Of a DNA stretch of 64,000 nucleotides, positions 36,542 to 46,655 are shown one piece after another (positions within the stretch are counted from its first letter, which is position 1; each line of letters begins with the position of its first letter). The position numbers and the translations under genes were made by a program. The notes under the pieces are model-generated. The model worked only from the letters and a program-made list of their open reading frames with translations, had not been told where the DNA came from and did not search any database. Source of the DNA: Yarrowia lipolytica (lineage: Eukaryota > Ascomycota > Dipodascomycetes > Dipodascales); assembly GCF_001761485.1 (NCBI RefSeq), contig NC_090772.1, forward strand, positions 3,098,501 to 3,162,500. The letters are read 5' to 3'.

Positions 36542-37695
36542 ACCCCGTCCTAAGTGTACCAAATACACCAGTTGATTCAGACTGTTCCAGAAAACACACC
36601 CAATGAATTTTTTCAGCCCAAAATTTCACTCTGTCCTATAAAGGGAATCGTCACCCTTCCTTCTGCATTCATCTCATCTCACTATGCATTAGCGATTTTA
36701 CAGACACAACTTGGGTTGGTGAGACTCATGATTGAGTGGAATTTTTGTCTCCTTTCAACCACGTGAGATATTAACACCCCTACCAGGTACTCGTCCAATC
36801 GAATCGGTCACGTTACCTACTCCATACTCGTAATTGTAATGTCCTTTCCTTCTTTGTCAACACTACTTGTAGGACCAAGCATTACCGATGCAAAGAGACG
36901 TACTTCCACACCTACTGCAAACACGTGACTTGAACATGAAACATATGTGGACCATTCCTTTGATCACGTGTTTGGTTTGCTTGCGTCTCCTCTCCATGAT
37001 GGTCTATCTCTACATTTTTCATTTTTCATTTTTTTCTCTCTTTTCCTATGTTTTTCAGCGTGCCAACTTCACCTTCTACATTCCCAATCTGCATCATGTC
37101 TCCCATTTAGGTTGCTCCCAACTGGATCTGATAATCCGGCCGAAGTTTCAATTTCGAAAACTCCGAGACGGTCTGGAGCAAGGAATAATGGGGCCGACGA
37201 GAAGATAGCGGCTGCGGACGGGTCCGAGAGACAAGAGGTACAAAACTACACCATTGCTGCAAAAAGCTCGCTGTGTGGTGGGAAAAACGGTCATAACCTG
37301 ATTCTGGCGTATCAAACGGCGTGGAAAATGGGCTGTTTGGAAAATAAGCATTGCTGCACCGTTGCGCTGGGTAGAGAATACACACGTCTATTACTATGTA
37401 CAATATGCAAAAGTGGTTAGTGGGGGATGCCAGGAGGGGCGATCCGGGATTTTTTGGGAGGCTGCGTGTCACCCTGTGCGTGATCGCAGTGGTTGGTGGT
37501 TGTGTGGTGCGTGGTCGCAGTGGTGGTTGTGCGATCACTGTTGTGGTGGATGTGATTGGTTGTGGTCGTGATCATGTGTGGAGTTATGCCAGGAAACACG
37601 GGATCAGTCTGATGTGCTGGTTCATAATGTGTCATGGAAAATTGAGAGGGCTGTCTGTTTGTGTCATCTGCCTCACTGCCAACTCGCTGGGCCCG

Positions 37696-37857
37696 TTACT
37701 CGGCCTGTTCCTTCTCCTTCTTCTCATCATTGGCCAGCCCGTTGGACACCGGACAGGGCATGAGCTGGGGTGCCGCAACGGTGAAAACCGCAATCAGCGC
37801 GGTCGTGGTGAACAGGCTGGTGGTGAAGTTCTTTCGGGTGGCGGCTCGAATGTACAT
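37696..37857 (-). CDS. Small membrane protein, possibly mitochondrial (53 aa)
   Basis: A 53-residue frame starting with ATG at 37857 in a strong context (CGCCGCCATG). The N-terminus MYIRAATRKN is basic and free of acidic residues, residues 12-33 are hydrophobic (ending VFTVAAPQLM), then comes a CPV motif at 35-37 and a very charged tail (DEKKEKEQ). This plan is typical of small inner-membrane assembly or respiratory-complex proteins, but I cannot name a family. It is divergent from the small gene at 38039, with 181 bp between the two starts. The frame upstream of 37857 has no ATG. Confidence 0.5.
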   Translation of the reverse strand: MYIRAATRKNFTTSLFTTTALIAVFTVAAPQLMPCPVSNGLANDEKKEKEQAE

Positions 37858-38038
37858 GGCGGCGGTGTGGTGTGTTGCACTGGAAGAGACGTGATGCTCA
37901 AAGATGGAGTATCTTTTATTGTGCAAAATAGACTTAGCCAATCAGCGGGCTGATGTTGACATGCGTGAAGGGAGAGATACCGGCCCAAAGGGGGTGTTGC
38001 CGGTATGTTTTGGACCAGCTGGCGGCTTGTGTGTAGAC
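37858..38038. promoter_or_regulatory. Putative shared promoter of two small divergent genes
   Basis: A 181-bp interval between the start codons at 37857 (-) and 38039 (+). An ATAAAAG-like element faces the minus gene at about 37911-37918. On the plus side an ATG at 38005 opens an overlapping upstream frame. Confidence 0.35.
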
Positions 38039-38329
38039 ATGGCGGAGTTGAGAGTCGCGGGCGTGTCAATTTGCTCAATATCTCTACTCTGGCTTATTTG
38101 CTCGACTCACTCTTCTTCTCCAGCCACCCTCTATTCCTTCACTCCCAAGACTTTGGTGCCAGTTAGGGCTATTTTCACTCTAAGTTTGGGAGTTGGCGCG
38201 TTTCTATTGGCCAGTTTGGTGGCAAAGGGACTGGTCAAAGTGGCGCACGTGGCGCATAAAACAGAGTTGAGGCGGGTGACAAATGACCGGAAGATAGCAA
38301 CTGGAGCGTGGACGGTAGGAGAGCTGTAA
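38039..38329 (+). CDS. Hypothetical small membrane protein (96 aa)
   Basis: A 96-codon frame from ATG (GTAGACATGG) to TAA. Two hydrophobic segments are clear: about residues 8-22 (GVSICSISLLWLICS) and 43-65 (AIFTLSLGVGAFLLASLVAKGL), separated by a Ser/Thr/Pro loop, with a basic C-terminal region (KTELRRVTNDRK). This suggests a two-span protein of the ER or another internal membrane. No family recognised. The regular amphipathic pattern and the divergent small neighbour favour a real gene over chance; an alternative overlapping frame from 38005 is less protein-like. Confidence 0.5.
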   Translation: MAELRVAGVSICSISLLWLICSTHSSSPATLYSFTPKTLVPVRAIFTLSLGVGAFLLASLVAKGLVKVAHVAHKTELRRVTNDRKIATGAWTVGEL

Positions 38330-39257
38330 ATAACAAGCGTTTTCCTCGAGGAAGGCTATTGAAGTCTCATTGATGATTCGGTGCTGAAAAACAAGACGTT
38401 AATATCGTTTCCAGACAATATTTTACGCCCTCTTCTCCTCTAGCCACTCGTAAGACTGGAAAGTAAAATAGCCTCGAATTAACCGAGAGCCGTGTGGCTA
38501 ATGGTTTGGGAGTTGGTCCTGATAGGCAATCTGATGACAGAGTGTGAGGGATATTGAGGGGATAGAATGGGGTGATTTTGATGCTGGTAATACGGCAGGG
38601 GATGTTTGATACAATGGCGATTTCCTTTGACTCTAGTCGGCGGTGTTTATATGTGCCTAACCCAACTTCTGTGAGGTTGTTTATAATGTCTATACAGGGA
38701 GCGCTATTAAGTCGTTAGTCAGGTCTGTCTTTAGAGTGCTGAGATATAAAGACGTGATATTTCTTGCCATCACGATAGCTATATACCACAGTATACTTGA
38801 AGTGCTACTGGCCCTCCTTCATAACTCTTCCACTATATTACCAGATCTTGAGTAGAGTCCAGAGAGATACAACGGCCGTAACGACCCTTCATTATCGACT
38901 CCACCGAACGCAAGCAGATCCAACATCCTTCATCGCCCCGCAGAAACAATACGCTCGCTAAATACTGCACCCTCTTCTACTAGTTCTAGCCACTCGTCAT
39001 CTCACCCACTGTCCATAAATCGTTAATATGCTATAAGTTATTTAAATATGCTCTTTCTACCATTGTGAATTGGATAATGAAGTTTTAGTCCTGCTGTTGA
39101 GTCAATATGACTGTCGTGTTCGCATGATGGCCACGGACTCCAGCTTCACTCGTCCACCGCATCACCCGCTCACCGCATCACTTGTTCACGACAAGTTCTC
39201 TATCGGTCCACTTGCTCACCCACTCATTTCGCTTCACACAAGTTCGTCCGTTCGATC
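38330..39257. other. Intergenic region
   Basis: About 0.9 kb between convergent genes. Nothing specific seen beyond A/T-rich stretches. Confidence 0.5.
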
Positions 39258-40433
39258 CTACTGCTCATTCGGCTGTGTCCCCAGTCTCTGTCCCCCAGTC
39301 TGCTGATTGCTACCCACAGATCTCGCCCAGTTTCCAATTCGGTTCATGAAATTAGACCGGAACTGAGTATCGCCGAAATTCTGGGGCGGGTTATTCGGGT
39401 CATTGTTGTTCTGCGGCGGTGCAGGCTGCTGCTGCTCGAGGTCCTGGAACCGCATGAACCGTAGAGGCGAGTCTCCAACCTCCTGCAACGAATGAGTCGA
39501 AGCTGATTCAGAGGCATTTTCCTGCTCGCCCTCCTCGTGGTACCGATTCACGTTTCTATGTCTAATGACGTTTGAAATTGTTGGCCAAATGGCGATTTCT
39601 CCTGCCACAGACCGGCCACTAATGCGGTCCTCGATCATCTGTTCTCGTGGAGTCAGTGGGGTTTCTTCGCCACTGAGAAGAGGATCCTGAGACGAGTTTG
39701 ACTCGTCTGACTCGTCGGAAAATGTGCCCAATCGCTGGCCTAGAGGATCATCGGCCGTGGAGTCGCTTGATTGGCTGTTCTTGTAGTGGGGCATGACAAT
39801 GAGCGAAAACAAGCACAGTTGAAGAAACAGGATGATGAGATCAGACAGGATGAGTCTTCCGGTAGACTCAAGAACATTGCCTGTGAATTCAAACGAAAGC
39901 AATCCACCGTGGTTTCTAGTGGCGGGATTGATGTACTCCACCATAGTGCCTTCAGTGACACCTGGCACCCCTCCAGGGTAAATGTGGTTCATGAGTTTGC
40001 TGGTCTCGTCCAAAGAGGGCACCACCGGCGCTGGAACCATCTCAGCCGAGCCACGGAGCCATCTCCACAGAGTGGGGAAGCCCACGGGCGCAGAAACGGT
40101 CCACGATGGCACAAACAACTGACTTCCAGCTCCCTGGTGTAGCAAGCCATGAAGAACAATGATGGCGTAAATGTTGGCAAACAAAATGTAGGATAGCATG
40201 CCAAAGTAGCTGGGCGGTCGTAATGCGGCCACCAGCGATCGGGGACCGAGAAATAGAAACTGAGGGATGACCCGCATCAGTAAAAGTGCTGAAGAAGAGT
40301 CGCAAAAGTAGCCCGCAACAATGTATGTGTAAGTGAGAACGTCTATGGATTTTTTGAGATGCGGAAGATAGGTTGGTTCACGGTTTTGGTCGTCATCGCG
40401 GCTGCTGCTTGTTGATGTTGTAGCTGTGTTCAT
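39258..40433 (-). CDS. DUF1746 membrane protein, Dsc4-like
   Basis: A 391-residue membrane protein starting at the first ATG of its frame. The N-terminal segment (KKSIDVLTYTYIVAGYFCDSSSALLLMR-type, about residues 27-60) looks like the fungal DUF1746 domain, found in Dsc4, a subunit of the Golgi/endosomal Dsc ubiquitin-ligase complex that controls SREBP processing and membrane-protein quality. Hydrophobic segments occur at about 45-65, 75-100 and 195-220. The C-terminal half is hydrophilic, acidic and Ser-rich (DESDESNSSQDPLL), then Gln/Asn/Pro-rich, presumably cytosolic. The domain call rests on memory of the family pattern; an unrelated three-span protein remains possible. Confidence 0.6.
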   Translation of the reverse strand: MNTATTSTSSSRDDDQNREPTYLPHLKKSIDVLTYTYIVAGYFCDSSSALLLMRVIPQFLFLGPRSLVAALRPPSYFGMLSYILFANIYAIIVLHGLLHQGAGSQLFVPSWTVSAPVGFPTLWRWLRGSAEMVPAPVVPSLDETSKLMNHIYPGGVPGVTEGTMVEYINPATRNHGGLLSFEFTGNVLESTGRLILSDLIILFLQLCLFSLIVMPHYKNSQSSDSTADDPLGQRLGTFSDESDESNSSQDPLLSGEETPLTPREQMIEDRISGRSVAGEIAIWPTISNVIRHRNVNRYHEEGEQENASESASTHSLQEVGDSPLRFMRFQDLEQQQPAPPQNNNDPNNPPQNFGDTQFRSNFMNRIGNWARSVGSNQQTGGQRLGTQPNEQ

Positions 40434-42318
40434 TGTTAGTGGCGGTGACTGTGAACAATGATGATATCGATGTGATAGGTCTGGTCGGCACCACTAGCTG
40501 CCATCATGATGGTGTAATGTATGTAAGTCTATGCATGCGGAGAGTTTATTCCGAGCATGTGGGTTCGATTTTGGGGGATGCGAGTAAGATGGATTTTTAT
40601 TTGTGGAGAGGGAATTCGTCATCACGTGGCACTTGAAAAATAGAGAGAATAAAAGGTTCTATGTATGTCTTTTTCTGTAGCTCACGTGATTTGATAGTGT
40701 ACTTTGGTGTTGTATTGTGTTGTAGTACTGGCATACGTAGAGTGGATGATAGACAGAGGAATTTCATTGAACTATCGTAGTAAGGCTCTACAAAGATGGG
40801 AACTAAGAGAGACAATTACTTGTATTGTATGTGCTTCTTTAGTGGATCAAGATACATATATGAACCACTGACCGATTGCAAAACAGTCAGACTTGTAGCT
40901 GTGTATTTTTTTTGCGGCTACGGATGTCTTCTATATGTACTTTTTTCAGTTGTCAAAAGCGCATCATTAGTTAGCTTTAGTGTTGAAGAGCTGATTTCGG
41001 TGTTACCAAGCGGCGGAACGACACTGGCGAGATGTAAGCATATCCTACAGTGTAATAAAATATCAGCTACAGTGCATACAATACAGTATGTACTTGAACT
41101 GTTCTTTACTGTACTGACATGAATGTGTTTCATACAGTGGATCACTAACTGTTATTTTCAACTGGGAAGTTACTTGAGGTGTAGTTGACTCTGCACGAAG
41201 AATCTCATTCCAGGCACACCATTCAGAAACAGCAAGGCACACGGAGTTGGCCAGCATTATCCTAGTCCAGTATGTACTCGTGAAAGCACTGCCTTATGTG
41301 CCAGCGTACAAGCATGTACTCCACTATTTCCGCCAAGGTAAAGATCATGTAGTCGGATCATGGTATGAGAGGTCAGGGGTGATGACTATGATCATCCGGA
41401 TCGGGATCCTACGTCTAGACGCAACTATGGTATAGTACCAGTCATGGAATACTGTCATAATAACACCATTTCCTTCCAGATAATAGAGATTGATAATTTC
41501 GACAATTGTCTAGTCTACAATTGTCCGTTTGACACTTCCGAGTCCACTCCGTGATGACCCAACATACCCGCCCCCAACGTGCAGATAGCTGCATATCATT
41601 TGTTGGCGATTTCAACTTGCGCAATAATCGCCACACGCCGTCTTATCACTTCCCGATGCATATCCTGCCAGGGTCAAAAGCTCCAAGTGTGGGGGTGTCT
41701 TCCCCGCCTTTACAAAGTACTGTACGATACGATATTGGCGCCTGTTACCTACAATACTGTAAGTATAATCACTCGTATATCGTGCAGAAGCGTAATTGTA
41801 AATATATACAGCGTACAAGCAACCGACGGAAACCCCATCAATTGAAGCTATCTTCACGACCGCGGCAGACCCGGACCTCCATTCCTCTGTGGCTTGGATC
41901 ATCTACCAATGTCTCTCGTCATCTGCATCTGAATAACGCCTATTATTGCGCCCAAACTGCGCCGTTCGGATGAGCGCTTGAACCCTAACGGTGATAGGGC
42001 GATAACTATGCGCGTGGTTAACTGCGAAGAGGGGCGGAGTCGGGCAATTGGGCCGTAAACAGGAGAATTTTTGGCGGGATTCTTCATCAGTTACACAGAC
42101 ATGAAAGAGCTGTGTTTTCGCTATTCACATCCTCAACCACCACCTTTTTCCGACTACTTCTCCCCGCTATCCCGCCCCTCGGTCCACTATCTCCACTGCT
42201 CCCTGGTCATGCACAATCCTGCACCCCCCCGCAGACCAACCCCACACCAACCTGAAGACATATAAAAAGATGGGGAAGCCACACTCCGAATAGCCACCAT
42301 ATCCCAACCAACTCAACA
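40434..42318. other. Intergenic region between divergent genes
   Basis: About 1.9 kb. CACGTG sites at 40623 and 40682 flank the DUF1746 promoter, GTACAGTA-type palindromes cluster at 41060-41116 and 41716-41762, and a TATA box precedes the hydrolase gene. No gene supported. Confidence 0.55.
42261..42267 (+). promoter_or_regulatory. TATA box of serine hydrolase gene
   Basis: TATAAAA 52 nt upstream of the ATG at 42319, followed by a short CA-rich leader (CCAACCAACTCAACA) typical of well-expressed yeast genes. Confidence 0.6.
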
Positions 42319-43506
42319 ATGGCAACTCTCGCGGCAGACTCAAAAACAGCAATTGAACAGACTATCGACCAGGCGACCTCCTCCGGCAAGATCCCCGGCT
42401 TTGTGCTCAACGTGGTCAACAAGAAAGGTGACTCTCTTGTCAGCTATGCGTCTGGCAAGGAAGGTGCTTCCACCGACAAGCCCATGACCACGGACCACGT
42501 GTTCTGGCTGGCCTCGTGCTCCAAGCTGCTGGGCGCAATCTCTGCCATGCAGCAGGTGGAAAAGGGACTGATTGGTCTGGATGATGCAGACAAGGTGGAA
42601 GAGCTTGTGCCCGAGCTCAAGGACATCAAGCTTATCAAACAGGTCGACGGGAAGCTGACTCTGGTTGAGAAGACGAAGCGAATCACCCTGCGAATGCTGC
42701 TCACACACACCGCTGGGTTCTCGTACACCTTCTTTCACCCCTGGCTCAAGGAGTTGTATCCTGATGTGGATGAGCTTTCAGGAGGAGATGACGTGCTCAA
42801 AACGGCCCTTGTGTTTGAGCCTGGAACTGACTGGGGCTACGGAGCATCCCTCGACTGGGCTGGTGTCGTTATCCAGCGATTGACTAAGACTCCGCTGTCT
42901 GAACTCGTCCAAAAGGAAATCTTTGATCCTCTGGGAATCAAGGATCTCACAATGTATCCCACTGAAGAACACAAGACGCGGTTTGCAAAGCTGCACCAGC
43001 GTGCAGAGGACGGCTCGGTCAAGGAAAGAGACCATGTGTACCCAACCAAGGCCGCGTTTGAGTCCTTTGGAGCAGGGTTCTTCGCCAAGGGATCCGAGTA
43101 TACTAAGGTGCTGGCTGCTCTGCTGGACGACGGAGGTAAGATCTTGTCAAAGGAGTCTGTGGATCAGATGTTCACCAACCAAATCCCCCAGTGGCCCAAC
43201 TATGGACGACGAGGCATTCCTGCTGCCAAACCTGAGTACACCAACCCTCTGCCCGAACTGTTTCCTCAGGGAGAGGCGCCTCAGGGATGGGGCATTTCTT
43301 TCATGCAGACCGTGGAACCCACCCAAACTGGCCGGGGTCCCAATGTCGGCTGGTGGGCCGGTATCATGAATTCATTCTGGTGGGTCGATCGGACCAAGGG
43401 TGTTGCTGGTCTATGCCAGGCGCAGATTCTGCCGTTTGGAGACATGGACACAATGGTGCTGTGGCAGACTATCGAGGCGTTGACTTACCAGGGTCTGAAG
43501 GAGTAG
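42319..43506 (+). CDS. Beta-lactamase-fold serine hydrolase (class C / family VIII esterase type)
   Basis: A 395-residue cytosolic-looking hydrolase of the serine beta-lactamase/penicillin-binding-protein fold, whose fungal members are esterases or acyltransferases (LovD, EstB-like). The SxxK catalytic motif is SCSK at 66-69 (Ser66 nucleophile, Lys69). The second catalytic element is Tyr174 in WGYGAS, and a C-terminal GWWAG block probably replaces the KTG strand. LLTHTAGF (127-134) is the usual fold signature. No signal peptide is visible. A strong core promoter (TATA, CA leader) lies upstream. The substrate is unknown; beta-lactam hydrolysis should not be assumed. Confidence 0.88.
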   Translation: MATLAADSKTAIEQTIDQATSSGKIPGFVLNVVNKKGDSLVSYASGKEGASTDKPMTTDHVFWLASCSKLLGAISAMQQVEKGLIGLDDADKVEELVPELKDIKLIKQVDGKLTLVEKTKRITLRMLLTHTAGFSYTFFHPWLKELYPDVDELSGGDDVLKTALVFEPGTDWGYGASLDWAGVVIQRLTKTPLSELVQKEIFDPLGIKDLTMYPTEEHKTRFAKLHQRAEDGSVKERDHVYPTKAAFESFGAGFFAKGSEYTKVLAALLDDGGKILSKESVDQMFTNQIPQWPNYGRRGIPAAKPEYTNPLPELFPQGEAPQGWGISFMQTVEPTQTGRGPNVGWWAGIMNSFWWVDRTKGVAGLCQAQILPFGDMDTMVLWQTIEALTYQGLKE

Positions 43507-43889
43507 GCCGGGCAGAAAGCACGAACAATGCCTGGATGCTGTAACTGCCGCCTGGTGCTCGTCTCTGGCCACACCTTTCAAACTGACTTAATGAACTAAT
43601 GACGCCTGGCTGTACCAGTTCAACAAATTTCCTGTTCGGATACGTCTATCTATAAGAATATAATGAATAAGTTGAAGGAAAAAACTCATGGACGAACCTC
43701 CATCGCTTAGGTTAAGGCACTGACCTCTACATTCCCACGTTGCTTTCACATCCCCCAACTCTTTGCAACCTACGATATGGAACAATCTCGATAATGTACA
43801 CCCACTCAGGTCATTCTATTTAATTCAATAATTATGTAAAGTCCAAATTCCACCCATATTCACCGTTATACCTATACCGTACCCATGTC
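43507..43889. other. Short intergenic region between convergent genes
   Basis: 383 bp between the stop codons of the hydrolase and CLA4. A/T-rich toward CLA4; nothing else seen. Confidence 0.6.
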
Positions 43890-46655
43890 CTAAATCTTCT
43901 TATGCTTGTAAGCCAACAGCGGACTCAAACTCTGCAAGCCACAGCCCTTCTTCAAGAACTCATGGTTGACCAGCTCGTCGGTGGAGGCTCTGTAATTGAC
44001 ATCAACACACAGACAGACAGAAAGGAACGCCTTAATATCCTTGCTGAGCCGTTCGGGATGCTTCAGCTTGGGAGTACCGTTAGTGGCAATCAGGTACAGA
44101 GCCTTGAGAGGCTCCTCGTTCAGGTAAGGAGGCTCTGACTCGATCATCTCAATCGCCATGATACCCAAGCTCCACACATCTACCTTAGCACCATACTCCT
44201 TCTGCTTGACCACCTCAGGGGCCATCCAGTATGGCGTGCCGACCATGGTGGCTCGCTTGTTCTTCTGGTCCGTGAGCTTGGCGCAGAAACCGAAATCAGT
44301 AATCTTCACATGACCCTGGTAGTCCAACAGCACGTTGTCACTCTTGATGTCTCTGTGGATAATGTTCTGATGATGCAAGTGCTGCAGACCTTTACAGGTC
44401 TCGCCGGAAATTGTGGCAATCTGCTCTTCACTCAGACTGTTGTTATCAATAATGTCAGTGAGAGCACCGCCCTCCATATACTCCATGACCACCCACAGGT
44501 CGTTGGTGCCTCGCAGATAGGCGTCCAGGAAGTTGACAATGTTGGCATGCTGCGACTCTTTCATGACGATGATTTCGTTCACAATGAGCTCCTTTCGGGG
44601 CTGTGACGCCAGATCCATCTGTTTGATAGCCACCTTCTTGAGCTGGAACTCGTTGGTCATAGGCCGAGCCACATACACAGAGCCAGACGCACCCTGACCC
44701 ACCTTCTTGAGCTTCTGGTACAAGGGAGTAGGGTCCTGGGGGTTGACCACCGACTTGAGCTTCTCGGTGATCTGTGCGTCGGTCATGGTCGAGATTCGAC
44801 GCTCGTCATGCTGGGGCTTCTTCTTGGGACCTTCGAGAGCAGCAGTTGTAGCAGCGGCGGCGGCGGCAGCAGCGGCAGCACTAGCTCCACCAGGAGACGT
44901 CTTGGTAGGAGACGTCTTAGTGGGAGACATTCTTGGGTAGCCACCCTGGCCGACACCAGCAGCAGAGGGCTTCTTGGGAGACGTCTTGGGGGTCGTCTTC
45001 TGGGGCGATGGTGCAGGCCGCTGGGGCTTGAACTGGTTAGCCGCTCCAAGAGCGGGAGCAGCAGACGTACCTGAAGATGCAGGGAGTGCCTGGGGCTGCT
45101 GAGTTTGCTGAGGCACAGGAGCAGCTCGCTGGGGCTGGAATTTGTCTCCACCGCTCTGTGCAGGCACCGGAGGGGCAGTCTGAGGAGGCCGGTTGGCAGG
45201 GATGGCCTTCTTGACCATGAGAGGAGCGACGTATGAGTTTCCCGACGACACAGAGTTGATAGAACCACTGGAGTTCTTGTGTCGCAGCATGGGTCGCTGG
45301 GGGGGCGGTAGATCGTGCAAAGCAGCTGTGGCCACGGGAGAGGCTCTGTATGCGGTGGGCGATGTCTTGGACGACAGAGAGCCCTGCGACGACGACTGGG
45401 TCATCGACGTGGGCGTCGTGGGGTAGTTGCCTCCGGTGTTGCTGGTGGGCGATTGTCGTTGCTGGTACGAGTCAACGTCGGGGTTGATTCGCAGCAGAGG
45501 ATGCACGGGGGTCTGAGTGCCGCTGCCACTGGCTCCGCTGACGCTTCCACTGCTGTTTCCAGCACCGGCACGCATTTCGTTACGCAGTTCCTGTCGCAGC
45601 TCGCTTCGGTCCCTAGGGATCGTCGAGGTCGATGGCAGTCCATCAGGTCGCTCAGGCCGTGGGGGGGCCGCCCGGGTGACGTTGGGGACCGAGGGTCGTC
45701 GGGGGACGGATGTGGACGGAGAAAGAGACGTGAGAAGATCGTCGTCGTTCTTTCGTGTGGCATTATATCGTGCGGGAGTGGTGGCTGTTGAAGAGCTGGA
45801 AGAGCCAGTACTAGGGACGGGTTTGGTCCACTCCTGCAGGTTGTTGGCCATACGCTGGGCCTGCTGCTGCTTCTGCTGCTGCTGCATGGCCCGCACACGA
45901 GCGGCGTCCATTGTCAGGCCCTCATCAAACTTGTTCTCAATGCCAATGCCCAAAGAAGATGCGTTGAATCCCATGGCCTCAACATTTTCCTTGCTGTAGA
46001 ACTCAAGCACCTCGATGACGGCCTGAGGGTTCTTGGCGTAGTCTTCCTTGGTGATGGCTGACGTCGAAAGCAGCTTGCTCCAGGCGTCGGGTAGACCAGT
46101 GAAGCCTCCGGAGATGGGGTCGAAGCCAACGTGCACCTTATGTGTGAAGTTGGTGGGATTAGAGACGCCCATGAGTGGGCATTTGGAGTAGATCTCATCG
46201 ATCCAGGCGTACAGCTCCGTGTCATTCTTGCAGACGACGAACACGGACTTGAAGCCCGACGACCGCACAATCTCGAAGCAATATGGCTTGAGATCGACAC
46301 GTGTCACGTTCGAGACCGTGTATAGCGGGATGGAGAACTGCACTGACGACGTCTCCGACTTTTGAAAGTCCAATGCATTTTCCCGCAACACCAAGTACTT
46401 TTTAGTCCACATGAGCGACCGGAACGATGATCCATCCTCCTTGACGGACGCGAACCCGGACTTGAGCACCCTGTTGGACGACGCGGGTCGTGTGATGGCG
46501 TCTCGTGTGATGGTGGGGGCGGTACGGGGCTCTGTGGGGGTCATGAGCCCGGAAAGGTTTGTGCCGCTGGAAGAGGCGGTGAGGCTACTGGCGAAGGGCT
46601 TGGGTGGCGGTGGGGCAGGACCAGGGTTTAGAAATGCTTGGCTGAATTGTGACAT
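43890..46655 (-). CDS. CLA4: PAK-family protein kinase Cla4
   Basis: Cdc42/Rac-activated Ser/Thr kinase of the p21-activated group with an N-terminal PH domain, involved in polarity, septins and filament formation. From ATG 46655 the protein has 921 residues: a proline patch (PGPAPPPP, 12-19), a PH domain (about 65-158), a CRIB motif (GVSNPTNFTHKVHVGFDP, about 163-180), a long Ser/Pro/Gln/Ala-rich linker with two poly-Ala and Gln tracts, and a kinase domain (about 645-895) with GQGASGSVY, VAIKQ, HRDIKSDN, DFG and GTPYWMAPE. PH plus CRIB distinguishes Cla4 from Ste20. The frame stays open for 61 codons upstream, but TACTAACTCAG abuts the ATG, so that stretch is read as intron. Confidence 0.95.
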   Translation of the reverse strand: MSQFSQAFLNPGPAPPPPKPFASSLTASSSGTNLSGLMTPTEPRTAPTITRDAITRPASSNRVLKSGFASVKEDGSSFRSLMWTKKYLVLRENALDFQKSETSSVQFSIPLYTVSNVTRVDLKPYCFEIVRSSGFKSVFVVCKNDTELYAWIDEIYSKCPLMGVSNPTNFTHKVHVGFDPISGGFTGLPDAWSKLLSTSAITKEDYAKNPQAVIEVLEFYSKENVEAMGFNASSLGIGIENKFDEGLTMDAARVRAMQQQQKQQQAQRMANNLQEWTKPVPSTGSSSSSTATTPARYNATRKNDDDLLTSLSPSTSVPRRPSVPNVTRAAPPRPERPDGLPSTSTIPRDRSELRQELRNEMRAGAGNSSGSVSGASGSGTQTPVHPLLRINPDVDSYQQRQSPTSNTGGNYPTTPTSMTQSSSQGSLSSKTSPTAYRASPVATAALHDLPPPQRPMLRHKNSSGSINSVSSGNSYVAPLMVKKAIPANRPPQTAPPVPAQSGGDKFQPQRAAPVPQQTQQPQALPASSGTSAAPALGAANQFKPQRPAPSPQKTTPKTSPKKPSAAGVGQGGYPRMSPTKTSPTKTSPGGASAAAAAAAAAATTAALEGPKKKPQHDERRISTMTDAQITEKLKSVVNPQDPTPLYQKLKKVGQGASGSVYVARPMTNEFQLKKVAIKQMDLASQPRKELIVNEIIVMKESQHANIVNFLDAYLRGTNDLWVVMEYMEGGALTDIIDNNSLSEEQIATISGETCKGLQHLHHQNIIHRDIKSDNVLLDYQGHVKITDFGFCAKLTDQKNKRATMVGTPYWMAPEVVKQKEYGAKVDVWSLGIMAIEMIESEPPYLNEEPLKALYLIATNGTPKLKHPERLSKDIKAFLSVCLCVDVNYRASTDELVNHEFLKKGCGLQSLSPLLAYKHKKI

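Larger units (their letters stand above)
31356..37695. other. Gene-poor region of about 6.3 kb
   Basis: No gene supported. It contains a T33 run, a 16-bp repeat at 32915-32946, a 14-bp palindrome ACTGTACGTACAGT at 33674, a 37-bp tandem repeat at 35978-36080, a 20-bp perfect palindrome at 36313-36332 and a weak ORF with one hydrophobic segment (ATG 36383, stop 36541). CACGTG sites cluster at 36760, 36922 and 36965. Larger frames in 36947-37540 overlap on both strands and look like chance. Confidence 0.5.

Noticed and set aside
37107-37538. 143-codon minus-strand and overlapping plus-strand frames near 37.0-37.6 kb
   Set aside because: Overlapping frames on both strands with no domain; likely chance.
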